Assembly (NCBI RefSeq): GCF_002025705.1 | Contig: NZ_CP018846.1 | Location: forward strand, 2,409,501 to 2,473,500 | Direction of reading: 5' to 3' | Origin: Pseudomonas putida | Lineage (GTDB): Bacteria > Pseudomonadota > Gammaproteobacteria > Pseudomonadales > Pseudomonadaceae | DNA: 64,000 nt | The notes under the pieces: model-generated | The model's database searches: none | Told to the model about the DNA's origin: nothing | Seen by the model: only the letters and a program-made list of their open reading frames with translations | Program-made: the position numbers and the translations under genes | Part shown: positions 52,658 through 62,847 of the stretch, in pieces | Numbering within the stretch: the stretch's first letter is position 1 | Layout of the letters: each line of letters begins with the position of its first letter

Positions 52658-53808
52658 GCGTCGCCTCGCTCGGCGGCGGTTTCCTCGAGCCATCGGCTCA
52701 GGCGTGTGGCGATGATTTCGCTGGCATGCCCGTCACCGAAGGGGGTGAAGACCCTTGCCATGCGCTGATACGCCTCGGGGTCGTCAAGCAGCTGGCTGGT
52801 TTCCTTGACGATACGTTCGGTGAGCGTGCCAACCAGTTTCACCGTGCCGCCCTCCAGCACCGAAGGGCGTTCGGTGACTTTGCGCAGCACCAGCACCGGT
52901 TTGCCCAGCGCCGGGGCTTCTTCCTGGACGCCGCCAGAGTCGGTGAGGATGATGTGGGCGCGGTTCATCAGCCAGACGAAATGCTGGTAGTCCTGGGGCG
53001 CCACCAGGTGAATGTTGTCGTGCCCGGACAGCAGGCCGTATACCGCTTTCTGCACCTGCGGGTTGAGGTGCACCGGGTAGACAAATTGCACGTCGGGGTA
53101 ACGCAGGGCCAGCTCGGCCAGGGCCAGGCAGATACGCTCGAAGCCTGCGCCGAAGTTCTCCCGACGATGGCCGGTGATCAGCACCATGCGCTGGTCGGCA
53201 TGCAGCTTGTGCAGTGGTGAATCGGCGGCGGGCTGCCATGCGCTCTGCGTGAGGTACTCGCGCATCCATAGCAGCGCATCGATGACAGTGTTGCCGGTGA
53301 CCTCGATCTGCTCCACGGGCACGCCTTCGCGCAGCAGGTTGTCGCGGGCCTTGGTGGTGGGTGCAAAATGCAGGTCGGCAATCACCCCGGTCAGGCGCCG
53401 GTTGGCTTCCTCCGGCCAGGGTTGCTGCAGGTTGCCGGTACGCAGCCCGGCCTCGACATGGGCGATGGGGATATGCCGGTGAAATGCGGCAAGGCCAGCA
53501 ATGAAACTGGTGGTGGTGTCGCCGTGGACCAGCACGATATCGGGCTTGACCTGTTCGTAGGCCTGGTCGAGCTTGCCCAGCAGGTCGCGGGCCAGGCCGT
53601 TGAGGGTCTGGTTCTGGGTCATGACCTTGAGGTCCTGGTCGACGCTCAGGCCAAAATCGGTGAGTACCTGTTCGAGCATTTCGCGGTGCTGCCCGGTGGA
53701 GCAGATGTGCAGATCGACCTCGGGCCATTCGCGCAGGACGCGGGCCAGCGGGGCCATCTTGATCGCTTCGGGGCGGGTACCGAAAACCATCATGACGGAG
53801 TTCGCCAT
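52654..53808 (-). CDS. wecB: UDP-N-acetylglucosamine 2-epimerase (non-hydrolysing)
   Basis: 384 residues from ATG 53808. Epimerase motifs: 'VFGTRPEAIKMAPLARVL', 'STGQHREM', 'VLVHGDTTTS', 'HVEAGLRTG', 'ITGHRRENFGAGFERI', 'LTDSGGVQEEAPALGKPVLVLRKVTERP'. It interconverts UDP-GlcNAc and UDP-ManNAc in the cytoplasm. Being first in the operon with nfrB and nfrA, it probably supplies UDP-ManNAc for a ManNAc-containing polymer, as proposed for NfrB in E. coli. No WecC dehydrogenase gene is nearby, so free ManNAc rather than ManNAcA is the likely product. Confidence 0.95.
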   Translation of the reverse strand: MANSVMMVFGTRPEAIKMAPLARVLREWPEVDLHICSTGQHREMLEQVLTDFGLSVDQDLKVMTQNQTLNGLARDLLGKLDQAYEQVKPDIVLVHGDTTTSFIAGLAAFHRHIPIAHVEAGLRTGNLQQPWPEEANRRLTGVIADLHFAPTTKARDNLLREGVPVEQIEVTGNTVIDALLWMREYLTQSAWQPAADSPLHKLHADQRMVLITGHRRENFGAGFERICLALAELALRYPDVQFVYPVHLNPQVQKAVYGLLSGHDNIHLVAPQDYQHFVWLMNRAHIILTDSGGVQEEAPALGKPVLVLRKVTERPSVLEGGTVKLVGTLTERIVKETSQLLDDPEAYQRMARVFTPFGDGHASEIIATRLSRWLEETAAERGDA

Positions 53809-53982
53809 AGTCTTGTTCCTCGTTCGATTCCCTGGACGAAGTGGGTCGACATGTCGCCGCTTGCAAGTGATTAGATACAAGCAGCCGGATGCGGGGTTGT
53901 CCAATGCGCAACGGGGGAGTGCGGTCGGAGGGGGGGGCCAGGGGATGGGTGTTGCGGAAACGTTTATCCTAATGTTTCTTGA

Positions 53983-53998
53983 TTGAACGGTCAGTCAA
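53983..53998 (+). promoter_or_regulatory. TetR-type operator-like site before the PACE efflux gene
   Basis: TTGAACGGTCAGTCAA has TTGA/TCAA ends and resembles common TetR-family half-sites. It lies 73 bp upstream of the efflux gene. No TetR gene is adjacent. Confidence 0.35.
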
Positions 53999-54070
53999 AT
54001 ATGTATTTCAGACTTTTTCCTGTAGGCTGCGTCCTGTAATTTTGAAGGTCGTTTTCCCAGGGAGCTCAAC

Positions 54071-54502
54071 ATGCAAGGCAAGGCACGCAAGATCGTCCAG
54101 GCCATTCTCTACGAAGCCATCGCCGTGGCCTGCGTGGCGCCGGCGCTGGAACTGGCGTTTGGCGCCGGCATGGCGCAGTCGACCGTGCTGTCGATCCTGA
54201 TGTCGGGCATCGCCATGAGCTGGAACATGGCCTACAACTGGGCCTTCGAACGTTGGGAAGCACGCCAGCAGCAACGCGAACGCACCTTCCTGCGGCGCCT
54301 GCTGCATGCCTTGGGCTTCGAGGGCGGGCTGGTGCTTATCCTGTTGCCGCTGGTGGCGTACTGGCTGGATGTCGGCCTGTGGGCGGCGTTGCTCACCAAC
54401 CTGGCGCTGTTCGTGTTCTTCTTCGTCTATGCCTTTGTGTTCCAGTGGGGCTTCGACAAGGTCTTCGACGTGCCGCTGTCGGCGCAGCAAGCCAAGTGTT
54501 GA
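54071..54502 (+). CDS. PACE-family small efflux protein
   Basis: 143 residues with four membrane helices in two tandem bacterial transmembrane pair units: 'IVQAILYEAIAVACVAPALELAFG' and 'FLRRLLHALGFEGGLVLILLPLVAYWLD'. PACE transporters such as AceI export chlorhexidine and short diamines. The early membrane Glu in 'YEAI' matches the position of the functional Glu15 of AceI, and the repeated '(F/L)E(G)' in unit two is also typical. It stands alone; a hairpin (54490-54509) overlaps its stop codon. Confidence 0.85.
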   Translation: MQGKARKIVQAILYEAIAVACVAPALELAFGAGMAQSTVLSILMSGIAMSWNMAYNWAFERWEARQQQRERTFLRRLLHALGFEGGLVLILLPLVAYWLDVGLWAALLTNLALFVFFFVYAFVFQWGFDKVFDVPLSAQQAKC

Positions 54503-54527
54503 CTTGGCTAAGCCAGGCGGGATAACT
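54499..54527 (+). promoter_or_regulatory. possible sigma-70 promoter of the ilvA leader
   Basis: TTGACT (54499-54504) and ATAACT (54522-54527) are 17 bp apart. Transcription would begin only a few bases before the leader peptide ATG at 54537, implying a nearly leaderless start, so this is tentative. Confidence 0.35.
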
Positions 54528-54536
54528 TCCCTACCC

Positions 54537-54599
54537 ATGAAAACCTTCCAGCACGTCAACGCCATTATTATTACCGCCATTATCAGTTTGGCGGGCTAG
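54537..54599 (+). CDS. isoleucine-rich attenuation leader peptide
   Basis: A 20-codon reading frame, MKTFQHVNAIIITAIISLAG, holds five Ile codons within 8 residues, plus Val and Thr. It ends 15 bp before a rho-independent terminator and 87 bp before the threonine dehydratase start. This is the classic arrangement for translation-coupled attenuation of branched-chain amino acid genes. No strong Shine-Dalgarno sequence is visible. Confidence 0.8.
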   Translation: MKTFQHVNAIIITAIISLAG

Positions 54600-54614
54600 C
54601 GCGTACGTGCACCG

Positions 54615-54640
54615 AACCCGCCCTGGAGGCGGGTTTTTTC
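54615..54640 (+). terminator. attenuator terminator before the threonine dehydratase gene
   Basis: A perfect 8-bp stem AACCCGCC/GGCGGGTT (54615-54622 and 54628-54635) with a CTGGA loop is followed by a T run to 54639. It lies between the leader peptide and the structural gene. Confidence 0.88.
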
Positions 54641-54686
54641 TCTCTGACTCCTGGGCAACGTGAACAAAGCCAAGGAGTTGCAATCG

Positions 54687-56249
<1,563 letters not shown>

Positions 56250-56327
56250 CGTTGCCCTGGATCAACATCGCGTTCATTGAACGGGCGGATGCTCATGGGC
56301 AGACAGACCTGCCAGGAGGATCCGGTC

Positions 56328-57476
56328 ATGAGCAGCACCTTCTTCATTCCGCCCGTCAACATCATGGGCATCGATTGCCTTGACGAGGCCATGGCCGCGA
56401 TTGCCGGCTATGGCTTGCGCAAGGCGCTGATCGTTACTGACCAGGGCCTGGCCAAGGCCGGTGTCGCCGCCCGTATCGGGCGCATGCTGGCCTTGCAGGA
56501 TATCGACTCGGTGGTATTCGACGGCGCCAAACCCAACCCCAGCATCGCCAACGTCGAGGCGGGCCTTGCCCTGTTGCAGCGCGAGCGCTGCGACTGCGTG
56601 GTATCGCTGGGCGGTGGCTCGCCCCATGACTGCGCCAAGGGCATTGCCCTGTGTGCCACCAATGGCGGGCATATCAGCGACTACGAGGGTGTCGACCGCT
56701 CGCGCAAACCGCAGCTGCCGCTGATCGCCATCAACACCACGGCGGGCACGGCCAGTGAAATGACCCGCTTCTGCATCATCACCGACGAAAGCCGCCATGT
56801 GAAAATGGCCATCGTCGACCGCAACGTCACGCCGATTCTCTCGGTCAACGACCCGGCACTCATGGTCGCCATGCCCAAGGGGCTGACGGCGGCCACCGGC
56901 ATGGACGCATTGACCCACGCCATCGAGGCCTATGTGTCGACGGAGGCCACGCCGATCACCGATGCCTGCGCACTCAAGGCCATCAGCCTGATCAGCGAGA
57001 ACCTGCGCCAGGCCGTGAACGATGGCAACGACCTGCAGGCGCGGGAGAACATGGCCTACGCGCAGTTCCTGGCCGGTATGGCGTTCAATAATGCCTCGTT
57101 GGGCTACGTGCATGCCATGGCCCACCAGTTGGGTGGTTACTACGACTTGCCCCATGGTGTGTGCAATGCCGTGCTGTTGCCCCATGTGCAGCGTTTCAAT
57201 GCCAAAGTCAGTGCCGCGCGCCTGCGCGATGTGGCCAAGGCCATGGGCATCAAGGTCTGCGGGCTGGATGCGGAGCAGGGCGCGGGGGCGGCGATATCGG
57301 CCATCGAGCACCTGGCGGCAGCGGTTGGCATTCCTGCAGGGTTGGCGGAGCTGGGGGCCAAGCTCGAGGATGTCGGCATCCTGGCGGAGAACGCCTTGAA
57401 AGATGCCTGTGGGCTGACCAACCCGCGGCCGGCCAGCCAGGATGAGATCGAGGGGATCTTCCGGGCTGCGTTCTGA
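56328..57476 (+). CDS. iron-containing alcohol dehydrogenase
   Basis: 382 residues from ATG 56328 with AGGAGG. Group III ADH: '[16 protein letters not shown]', '[14 protein letters not shown]', '[19 protein letters not shown]', metal ligands in '[12 protein letters not shown]' and '[20 protein letters not shown]'. It is close to the YiaY/AdhB type that oxidises short alcohols. It lies 79 bp after ilvA on the same strand; no direct pathway link is obvious. Confidence 0.93.
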   Translation: MSSTFFIPPVNIMGIDCLDEAMAAIAGYGLRKALIVTDQGLAKAGVAARIGRMLALQDIDSVVFDGAKPNPSIANVEAGLALLQRERCDCVVSLGGGSPHDCAKGIALCATNGGHISDYEGVDRSRKPQLPLIAINTTAGTASEMTRFCIITDESRHVKMAIVDRNVTPILSVNDPALMVAMPKGLTAATGMDALTHAIEAYVSTEATPITDACALKAISLISENLRQAVNDGNDLQARENMAYAQFLAGMAFNNASLGYVHAMAHQLGGYYDLPHGVCNAVLLPHVQRFNAKVSAARLRDVAKAMGIKVCGLDAEQGAGAAISAIEHLAAAVGIPAGLAELGAKLEDVGILAENALKDACGLTNPRPASQDEIEGIFRAAF

Positions 57477-57505
57477 AGGAGCTATCACTGGCTGAGGCGG
57501 TCGTT

Positions 57506-57620
57506 GTGGGAGCGGCCTTGTGTCGCGAAAGGGCCGCACTGCGGCCCCAGGATCTTGGCTCCGATCACAGATTGCCGGGGCTGCTGCGCAGCCCATTCGC
57601 GACACAAGGCCGCTCCCACA
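57506..57620. repeat. REP pair between convergent genes
   Basis: Arms 'tgtgggagcggccttgtgtc' and complement flank a centre with 'ccccaggatcttggctccgatc'. It separates the alcohol dehydrogenase from the convergent gene below. Confidence 0.9.
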
Positions 57621-57648
57621 GGAAACGCTCAATGTTCAGCAAAGATGT

Positions 57649-58836
57649 TCAGCGCTCGCGCATGAAGAACCCGGCCACATACTTGCGGAAGGTTTCCAGG
57701 CTCTTGAAGTCGGCATAGCGCTTGAAGTTCTCGGCATCGGGCTCCGGCCCGATCGGTTTCTCCAGCAACGACACCGACAGCACCCGGTCCTGATCCGAGG
57801 TCAGTACCAGCTCATCCATCACCTGGCCACCGATTACCGGTCGGCGCATCTGCACTTTCACACCTTTGCTGGCCATCCAGTCGATCAGTGACACCAGCGC
57901 CTTGAGTGGCTCACGCTCCTCGTCGCGGTACACCGGAAACAGGTGCGCGCGCGACAGCACCGGCACGCTGGCCACGTGGATCACTTCATAGAAGTGGCTG
58001 CCCGCCGTGGTGGGCGAGTACAGGGCCAGCGCCAACAGGGGGCCCGACGCCCGGCTGCCGCCCCAATACAGATGGTGCCCCTGGAAATCGAAGCCGTCCT
58101 CACTGCGGTTGTTGAACAGCTTGCGCCCCTTGATCTGGTCGACACAGTCCAGCAGCAGACCATGGCGGCGGTGGTTGCCGAACACCGTGGCTTCGCGCAG
58201 GCGGGACTTGAGCATCATCATGTGCTTCATGTCCAGTCGGGTTTCCAGGTAGTTGCCGGCCGGCACCCGTTCTAGCAGCGGGTAACGGCTAGCGACACTG
58301 CGCAGCTCGGCGAACTGGCCCGTGAGGTCTTTCTTCAGGTGCGTGGCGTAGAGATTCAGGCCGCTGATCTCGACCCAGGTCAGCAGCAGCGACAACAGGC
58401 GCTGCTGTTCGCGCCGGTCGTTGCCGTCCGCCACGCCTGTGCTGGCGTCGCTGGCAGGGCGGAAATCACCGATCAGGCGCAGTGGGGTGTCAGGTGCAAG
58501 CCAGGCGGCTGGTGTGACGGGTTCATCCTCGCGCTCGCTGGCTTCTCGTTCGTCCTTGGTGAACGGGCATCCGGGTGCATGCTCGGCAGTGCCCGGGTTG
58601 TTCTTCAAAAACAGCGTGCCGGTGCTGCCATTAAGGGTGACATTGAGCACCGGCAAGGCATCCTTGCGGCAATCGCAGGCCAGCCACTGGTTGGCGCTGC
58701 GCACCTTCATCAGCAGCTGGTTGGCCTGCAGCAGGCGTGGCCCGGCGAGGCTGCCGGTGGCGAAACCGACCAGCAGTTCCTCTTCGGCCGGGGTCAGGCT
58801 GCGCACCTGCGCGGCGGTTTTGTCGATGATTCGCAT
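57649..58836 (-). CDS. uncharacterised protein with CxC...HxPxCP motif (DUF1173-like)
   Basis: 395 residues from ATG 58836. It has no signal peptide or membrane segment. Near the N-terminus 'WLACDCRKDALPVLNV' is followed by 'FLKNNPGTAEHAPGCPFTKDE'; this spacing of two Cys, His and Cys looks like a zinc site and resembles DUF1173-type proteins of mobile elements. The middle has 'LLSLLLTWVEISGLNLYATHLKKD' and the end is rich in charged helices. I do not recognise a function. It lies between a REP pair and a VOC gene, with no mobile-element genes visible. Confidence 0.6.
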   Translation of the reverse strand: MRIIDKTAAQVRSLTPAEEELLVGFATGSLAGPRLLQANQLLMKVRSANQWLACDCRKDALPVLNVTLNGSTGTLFLKNNPGTAEHAPGCPFTKDEREASEREDEPVTPAAWLAPDTPLRLIGDFRPASDASTGVADGNDRREQQRLLSLLLTWVEISGLNLYATHLKKDLTGQFAELRSVASRYPLLERVPAGNYLETRLDMKHMMMLKSRLREATVFGNHRRHGLLLDCVDQIKGRKLFNNRSEDGFDFQGHHLYWGGSRASGPLLALALYSPTTAGSHFYEVIHVASVPVLSRAHLFPVYRDEEREPLKALVSLIDWMASKGVKVQMRRPVIGGQVMDELVLTSDQDRVLSVSLLEKPIGPEPDAENFKRYADFKSLETFRKYVAGFFMRER

Positions 58837-58899
58837 GAAGCAGCTCCAAGCTACGAGCCTCAAGCTTCAAGCAAACGCGCCGCGCTTTCAACTCGTCGC

Positions 58900-59367
58900 T
58901 CAGTTGCCGGCGAACATCTTGGCGGCGCGGGCGCGAATTTCGTCGGGGGTCAGGTCTTCCTTGTGGGTGGACACGAACCAGATATTGCCGAACGGGTCTT
59001 TCAGGGTGCCGCTGCGGTCGCCGTAGAACTGGTCCGTCACCGGGTGCAGCTGGGTGGCGCCGGCGGCCAGGGCCTGGGCGTAGACCTTGTCGCAGTCCTC
59101 GACATACAGATGCAGGCCTACGCCAGCACCGGCGAGTTTCTGGCTGGCGGTCAGGCCGCCCTCGCGGTCGCAGGGGTCACCGAGCATGAGCGACGAGTCG
59201 CCGATGCGCAGCTCGGCGTGGCCAACGGTGCCGTCCGGGCCTTCAAGGCGGAACATCTCCGAGGCGCCAAAGGCTTGCTTGTAGAATTCGATGGCCTTGG
59301 CGGCGTTATTGATGGCCAGGTACGGGGTGATGCTGTGCTGGCCATCGGGGATGGGTTTGGCAGCCAT
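58900..59367 (-). CDS. VOC superfamily (glyoxalase/PhnB-like) protein
   Basis: 155 residues. The start 'ITPYLAINNAAKAIEFYKQAFGASEMFRL' and 'GHAELRIGDSSLMLGDP', then 'HLYVEDCDKVYAQALAAGA' and 'GDRSGTLKDPFGNIWFVSTHKEDL', are typical of PhnB/YdcJ-like VOC proteins with two beta-alpha-beta-beta-beta units. The metal or substrate cannot be told. It lies on the same strand as the preceding uncharacterised gene, 63 bp upstream of it. Confidence 0.88.
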   Translation of the reverse strand: MAAKPIPDGQHSITPYLAINNAAKAIEFYKQAFGASEMFRLEGPDGTVGHAELRIGDSSLMLGDPCDREGGLTASQKLAGAGVGLHLYVEDCDKVYAQALAAGATQLHPVTDQFYGDRSGTLKDPFGNIWFVSTHKEDLTPDEIRARAAKMFAGN

Positions 59368-59476
59368 GTTCGACTCTCCTTTGCAATGGGCGCCGATGGG
59401 CGCCCTGATGCTTAGAGTCGCCTGCGCAGATGGAAAATCGACAATGGCTCTAGATCGATTCTCTATAAGCGCGCGG

Positions 59477-61096
59477 TCAGAAGATGTAGTCGGTGGTCAG
59501 GAAGCTCGATTGGCGGTTACGGATGATTTCGCTGATCAGTTCCTTGTTGGCTTCCTGGAAGCGAGTCGCGACCAGGGTCCGGATGGAGAACACGCGCAAG
59601 GCATCGTGCACCGACAGTGTCCCTTCGGCGCTGTTCTTGCGGCCGTTGAACGGGTAAGTGTCGGGGCCGCGCTGGCACTGTGCGTTGAGGTTGATGCGGC
59701 CGACCTGGTTGGCAAAGATATCGACCAGGCTGCCGATGGTTGCCGGGTCGTTGCCGAACAGGCTCAGCTGCTGGCCGTAGTCGGAGTCGAGCACGTAGTC
59801 GATCACGGTCTGCAGGTCGCGGTAAGGCACCACCGGCACCACCGGGCCGAACTGCTCCTCGTGATACACGCGCATGTCGCGATTCACCGGGTAGAGCAGG
59901 GCGGGGTAGAAGAACGAACCGCGGCTCTGCCCGCCACCTTCGTTGAGTACCCGTGCGCCCTTGGCCGTGGCATCGGCCACCAGTTGGTCGAGGTAATCGA
60001 CCTTGCCTTGCTCCGGCAGCGGCGTCAGTGCAACGCCTGGTTCCCAAGGCATGCCCGGCTTGAGCGCGGCGAGCTTGCGCTGGAACTTGTCGAGGAAGGC
60101 TTCGACCACATCCTCGTGGACGAACAGGATCTTCAGCGCCGTGCAGCGTTGGCCATTGAACGACAGCGCGCCGGTAACGGCCTCTTCCACGGCATTGTCC
60201 AGGTCCACCTGGGGCAGGACGATGCCGGGATTCTTCGCGTCCAGGCCCAGGGCCGCACGCAGCCGGTGCGGGCGTGGGTGCAGTTTCTTCAGGTCGCTGG
60301 CCGCCTTGTGGGTACCGATGAAAGCGAACACATCGACCTTGCCGCTGGCCATCAGCGCACTGACCGTTTCCCGGCCACGGCCGTAGATGACGTTGATTAC
60401 CCCCGGCGGGAAGCTGTCACGGAACGCTTCTAGCAGTGGGCGGATCAGCAGCACGCCGAACTTGGCCGGCTTGAACACCACGGTGTTGCCCATGATCAGC
60501 GCCGGGATCAGCGTGGTGAAGGTTTCGTTGAGCGGGTAATTGTATGGGCCCATGCACAGCGCCACGCCTAGCGGCGCACGGCGGATCTGGCCGAGGGTGC
60601 CTTGTTCGAGCTCGAAGCGGCTGGAGCGGCGGTCGAGGTCCTTGAGGGCGTTTATGGTGTCGACGATGTAGTCGCAGGTGCGGTCGAATTCCTTTTCCGA
60701 ATCCTTGAGGTTCTTGCCGATCTCCCACATCAGCAGCTTGACCACGGCGGTGCGCTGCTCACGCATGCGCGCGAGGAAGGTTTCCACATGCTGGATGCGT
60801 TCAGCCACGCGCATGTTCGGCCAGGCGCCGCGGCCCTTGTCGTAGGCGTTTACCGCCGCGTCCAGGGCGGTAAGGGCGGTGTCGGCGTCGAGCAGTGGCG
60901 CGCTGCCGAGCACGACCTGGCGCTCGCCGTCCGCTTCCTTCAGCCAGACCGGGCTGCGCACCGTGGCCAGGGGCCCCTCCCAGCGCCTGAGTTCACCGTT
61001 CACCAGGTAGTCGCGTTGTTCCAGCGGTGCATCAAGGCGCCAGTTTTCGGGAATGTTGCCGGCGGCAGGAAACAGCGAATCAAGCAGATGGTCCAT
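59477..61096 (-). CDS. NADP-dependent glyceraldehyde-3-phosphate dehydrogenase-like ALDH (GapN-type)
   Basis: 539 residues, about 50 longer than typical ALDHs. Catalytic Cys is present in 'FNGQRCTALKILFV' and NADP region 'MGPYNYPLNETFTTLIPALIMGNTVVFKPAKFG' is GapN-like. The usual 'LELGGK' motif with the general-base Glu reads 'LGLDAKNP', so the Glu position is Gly. This may be a family feature rather than a mutation. The expected reaction is irreversible oxidation of glyceraldehyde-3-phosphate to 3-phosphoglycerate with NADP, in the cytoplasm. Confidence 0.82.
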   Translation of the reverse strand: MDHLLDSLFPAAGNIPENWRLDAPLEQRDYLVNGELRRWEGPLATVRSPVWLKEADGERQVVLGSAPLLDADTALTALDAAVNAYDKGRGAWPNMRVAERIQHVETFLARMREQRTAVVKLLMWEIGKNLKDSEKEFDRTCDYIVDTINALKDLDRRSSRFELEQGTLGQIRRAPLGVALCMGPYNYPLNETFTTLIPALIMGNTVVFKPAKFGVLLIRPLLEAFRDSFPPGVINVIYGRGRETVSALMASGKVDVFAFIGTHKAASDLKKLHPRPHRLRAALGLDAKNPGIVLPQVDLDNAVEEAVTGALSFNGQRCTALKILFVHEDVVEAFLDKFQRKLAALKPGMPWEPGVALTPLPEQGKVDYLDQLVADATAKGARVLNEGGGQSRGSFFYPALLYPVNRDMRVYHEEQFGPVVPVVPYRDLQTVIDYVLDSDYGQQLSLFGNDPATIGSLVDIFANQVGRINLNAQCQRGPDTYPFNGRKNSAEGTLSVHDALRVFSIRTLVATRFQEANKELISEIIRNRQSSFLTTDYIF

Positions 61097-61234
61097 GGGT
61101 ACTGCACCTCACGTGTCTGGGCGGGTGAAACGCTTCAGCTTCGAGCATGCACCCTGAGCAAGAAAAACACCAGTCTGGCTCAATATTGCGTGGGCCGCGC
61201 CGATACAGGGGCAATCGCCCACACCTGCAGGCTT

Positions 61235-62836
61235 ATGACCCCGTCCAATTCCCCGATGACCCACGAACAGAAACCGACTGCCGGCACGCTGCGTCGCGCC
61301 TTTTGCCGCTTGTTGCCGGTCGGCGTTTCCCTGGCCGGCATCGGCGTGTCCATGGTACTTGGCCACGTGGACATCCAGCGCCAGCAAAGCCAGCAGGACG
61401 CCAGCCTGTTCCACTCGCCGCTATTCTGGTTCGCCCTCACCTGCAGCGGCCTGCTCAGCCTGTTCATTGCGCAGATCAACCGCAAGCAGCGTCAGTTGCA
61501 CCAACGTAATCGTGAATTGCAGCGCTCGCAGGCCCAGCTGGAGCGCCTGGCTCACTACGACACCATCACCGGGTTGCCCAATCGGGTGCTGTTCCAGCAG
61601 CAATTGGCCGAGGCCACTGCCCAGGGCCATGGCCTGGCCGTATTGCTGCTGGACATCGACGGTTTCAAGCAGGTCAACGATAGCCTTGGCCACGCCATGG
61701 GCGATCTGCTGCTGCAACAGGCGACAGCGCGCTTCCTGCAGGAGCTCGACAGCAGCGACCGGGTGTGCCGGCTTGGCGGCGATGAGTTCGTGTTCATGCT
61801 CCAGGGCACGCAGGGCCAGGTCAGCCACCAGCTTCGGCAACTGCTGCGCTGCCTGCAGCGGCCGTTCGACCTCAACGGCAACACCGCGCTGGTGACCGGC
61901 AGCATAGGCCTGGCCTGGTGCCCGCAGCATGGCGAAGACGTGGGTAGCCTGTTGCGCCATGCCGACACCGCCATGTATGCGGCCAAGGAAGGCGGCCGCA
62001 ACGCCTGGCGTCCCTATCACCCCGACATGACTGCACGGCTGCACCAGCGTCTGGAGCTGGAGCGCAACTTGCGCCGGGCGTTGCAGGATAACGAGTTCGA
62101 ATTGTGGTACCAGCCCAAGGTCGACCTGTTCAGCGGTCAGCTGGAAGGGGTCGAGGCGCTGCTGCGCTGGCGCGACCCGGAACATGGGCTGATACCGCCT
62201 GGCGATTTCATCCCGCTTGCCGAGCGCAGTGGCCTGATCATTCCCTTGGGGGAGCGGGTGCTCGACCTGGCCTGTGCGCAATTGGCCGCCTGGCGCGTCG
62301 CCGACTGCCTGCCGGGGCCCCTGGCGGTCAACGTGGCGGCGCTGCAGATCGAGCGCAGCGACTACGTCTCGAGCCTCGCTATGGCGCTGGAGCGGCATGG
62401 CCTGGCACCCAACATGCTGGAGGTGGAAATCACTGAAAGCCTGTTGATGGAAAGCCAGCAACAGGCGTGCGCGGCCCTGGCCCAGCTTCAAGCCATGGGC
62501 GTGGCCACGGCGGTGGACGACTTTGGCACCGGCTACTCGTCGTTGGCTTACCTGCGTGCCTTGCCCATCGACCACCTGAAGATCGACCGGGCGTTCATCA
62601 AGGATTTGCCGGATGACGATGATGCGGTGGCCATTGCCCGGGCGATCATCGACCTGGGGCATGCGCTGGGCTACCGCATCACTGCCGAAGGGATCGAGAC
62701 CCAGCAGCAGTATGACTTCCTGCGCAATGCCGGGTGTGACCAGGGCCAAGGCTACCTGCTGGGGCGGCCGATGCCGGCCGCCGAGTTGCAGAAGTGGGTG
62801 GTGGGCAACCCGCTCAGGGCGCGATTGACGCGTTAG
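61235..62836 (+). CDS. membrane GGDEF-EAL dual-domain c-di-GMP protein
   Basis: 533 residues from ATG 61235 (ATG 61256 is also possible). Two N-terminal membrane helices (~22-45 and 64-82) enclose a very short periplasmic loop. GGDEF: 'GLPNRVLFQQQL', 'DIDGFKQVNDSLGHAMGD', active 'RLGGDEF'; the RxxD site is absent. EAL: 'EGVEALLRWRDPEHGLIPP', 'EITESLL', 'DDFGTGYSSLAYLRALPIDHLKIDRAFI', 'AEGIETQQQ', all catalytic residues present. Both domains look intact, so it may make or break down c-di-GMP. It starts 138 bp from the divergent GapN-like gene. Confidence 0.92.
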   Translation: MTPSNSPMTHEQKPTAGTLRRAFCRLLPVGVSLAGIGVSMVLGHVDIQRQQSQQDASLFHSPLFWFALTCSGLLSLFIAQINRKQRQLHQRNRELQRSQAQLERLAHYDTITGLPNRVLFQQQLAEATAQGHGLAVLLLDIDGFKQVNDSLGHAMGDLLLQQATARFLQELDSSDRVCRLGGDEFVFMLQGTQGQVSHQLRQLLRCLQRPFDLNGNTALVTGSIGLAWCPQHGEDVGSLLRHADTAMYAAKEGGRNAWRPYHPDMTARLHQRLELERNLRRALQDNEFELWYQPKVDLFSGQLEGVEALLRWRDPEHGLIPPGDFIPLAERSGLIIPLGERVLDLACAQLAAWRVADCLPGPLAVNVAALQIERSDYVSSLAMALERHGLAPNMLEVEITESLLMESQQQACAALAQLQAMGVATAVDDFGTGYSSLAYLRALPIDHLKIDRAFIKDLPDDDDAVAIARAIIDLGHALGYRITAEGIETQQQYDFLRNAGCDQGQGYLLGRPMPAAELQKWVVGNPLRARLTR

Positions 62837-62847
62837 TGGCAGGGGGC

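Noticed and set aside
54490..54509. Hairpin AGCCAAGT/ACTTGGCT at the PACE gene stop as a terminator
   Set aside because: It is a perfect 8-bp stem but has no T run after it, so intrinsic termination is unlikely.
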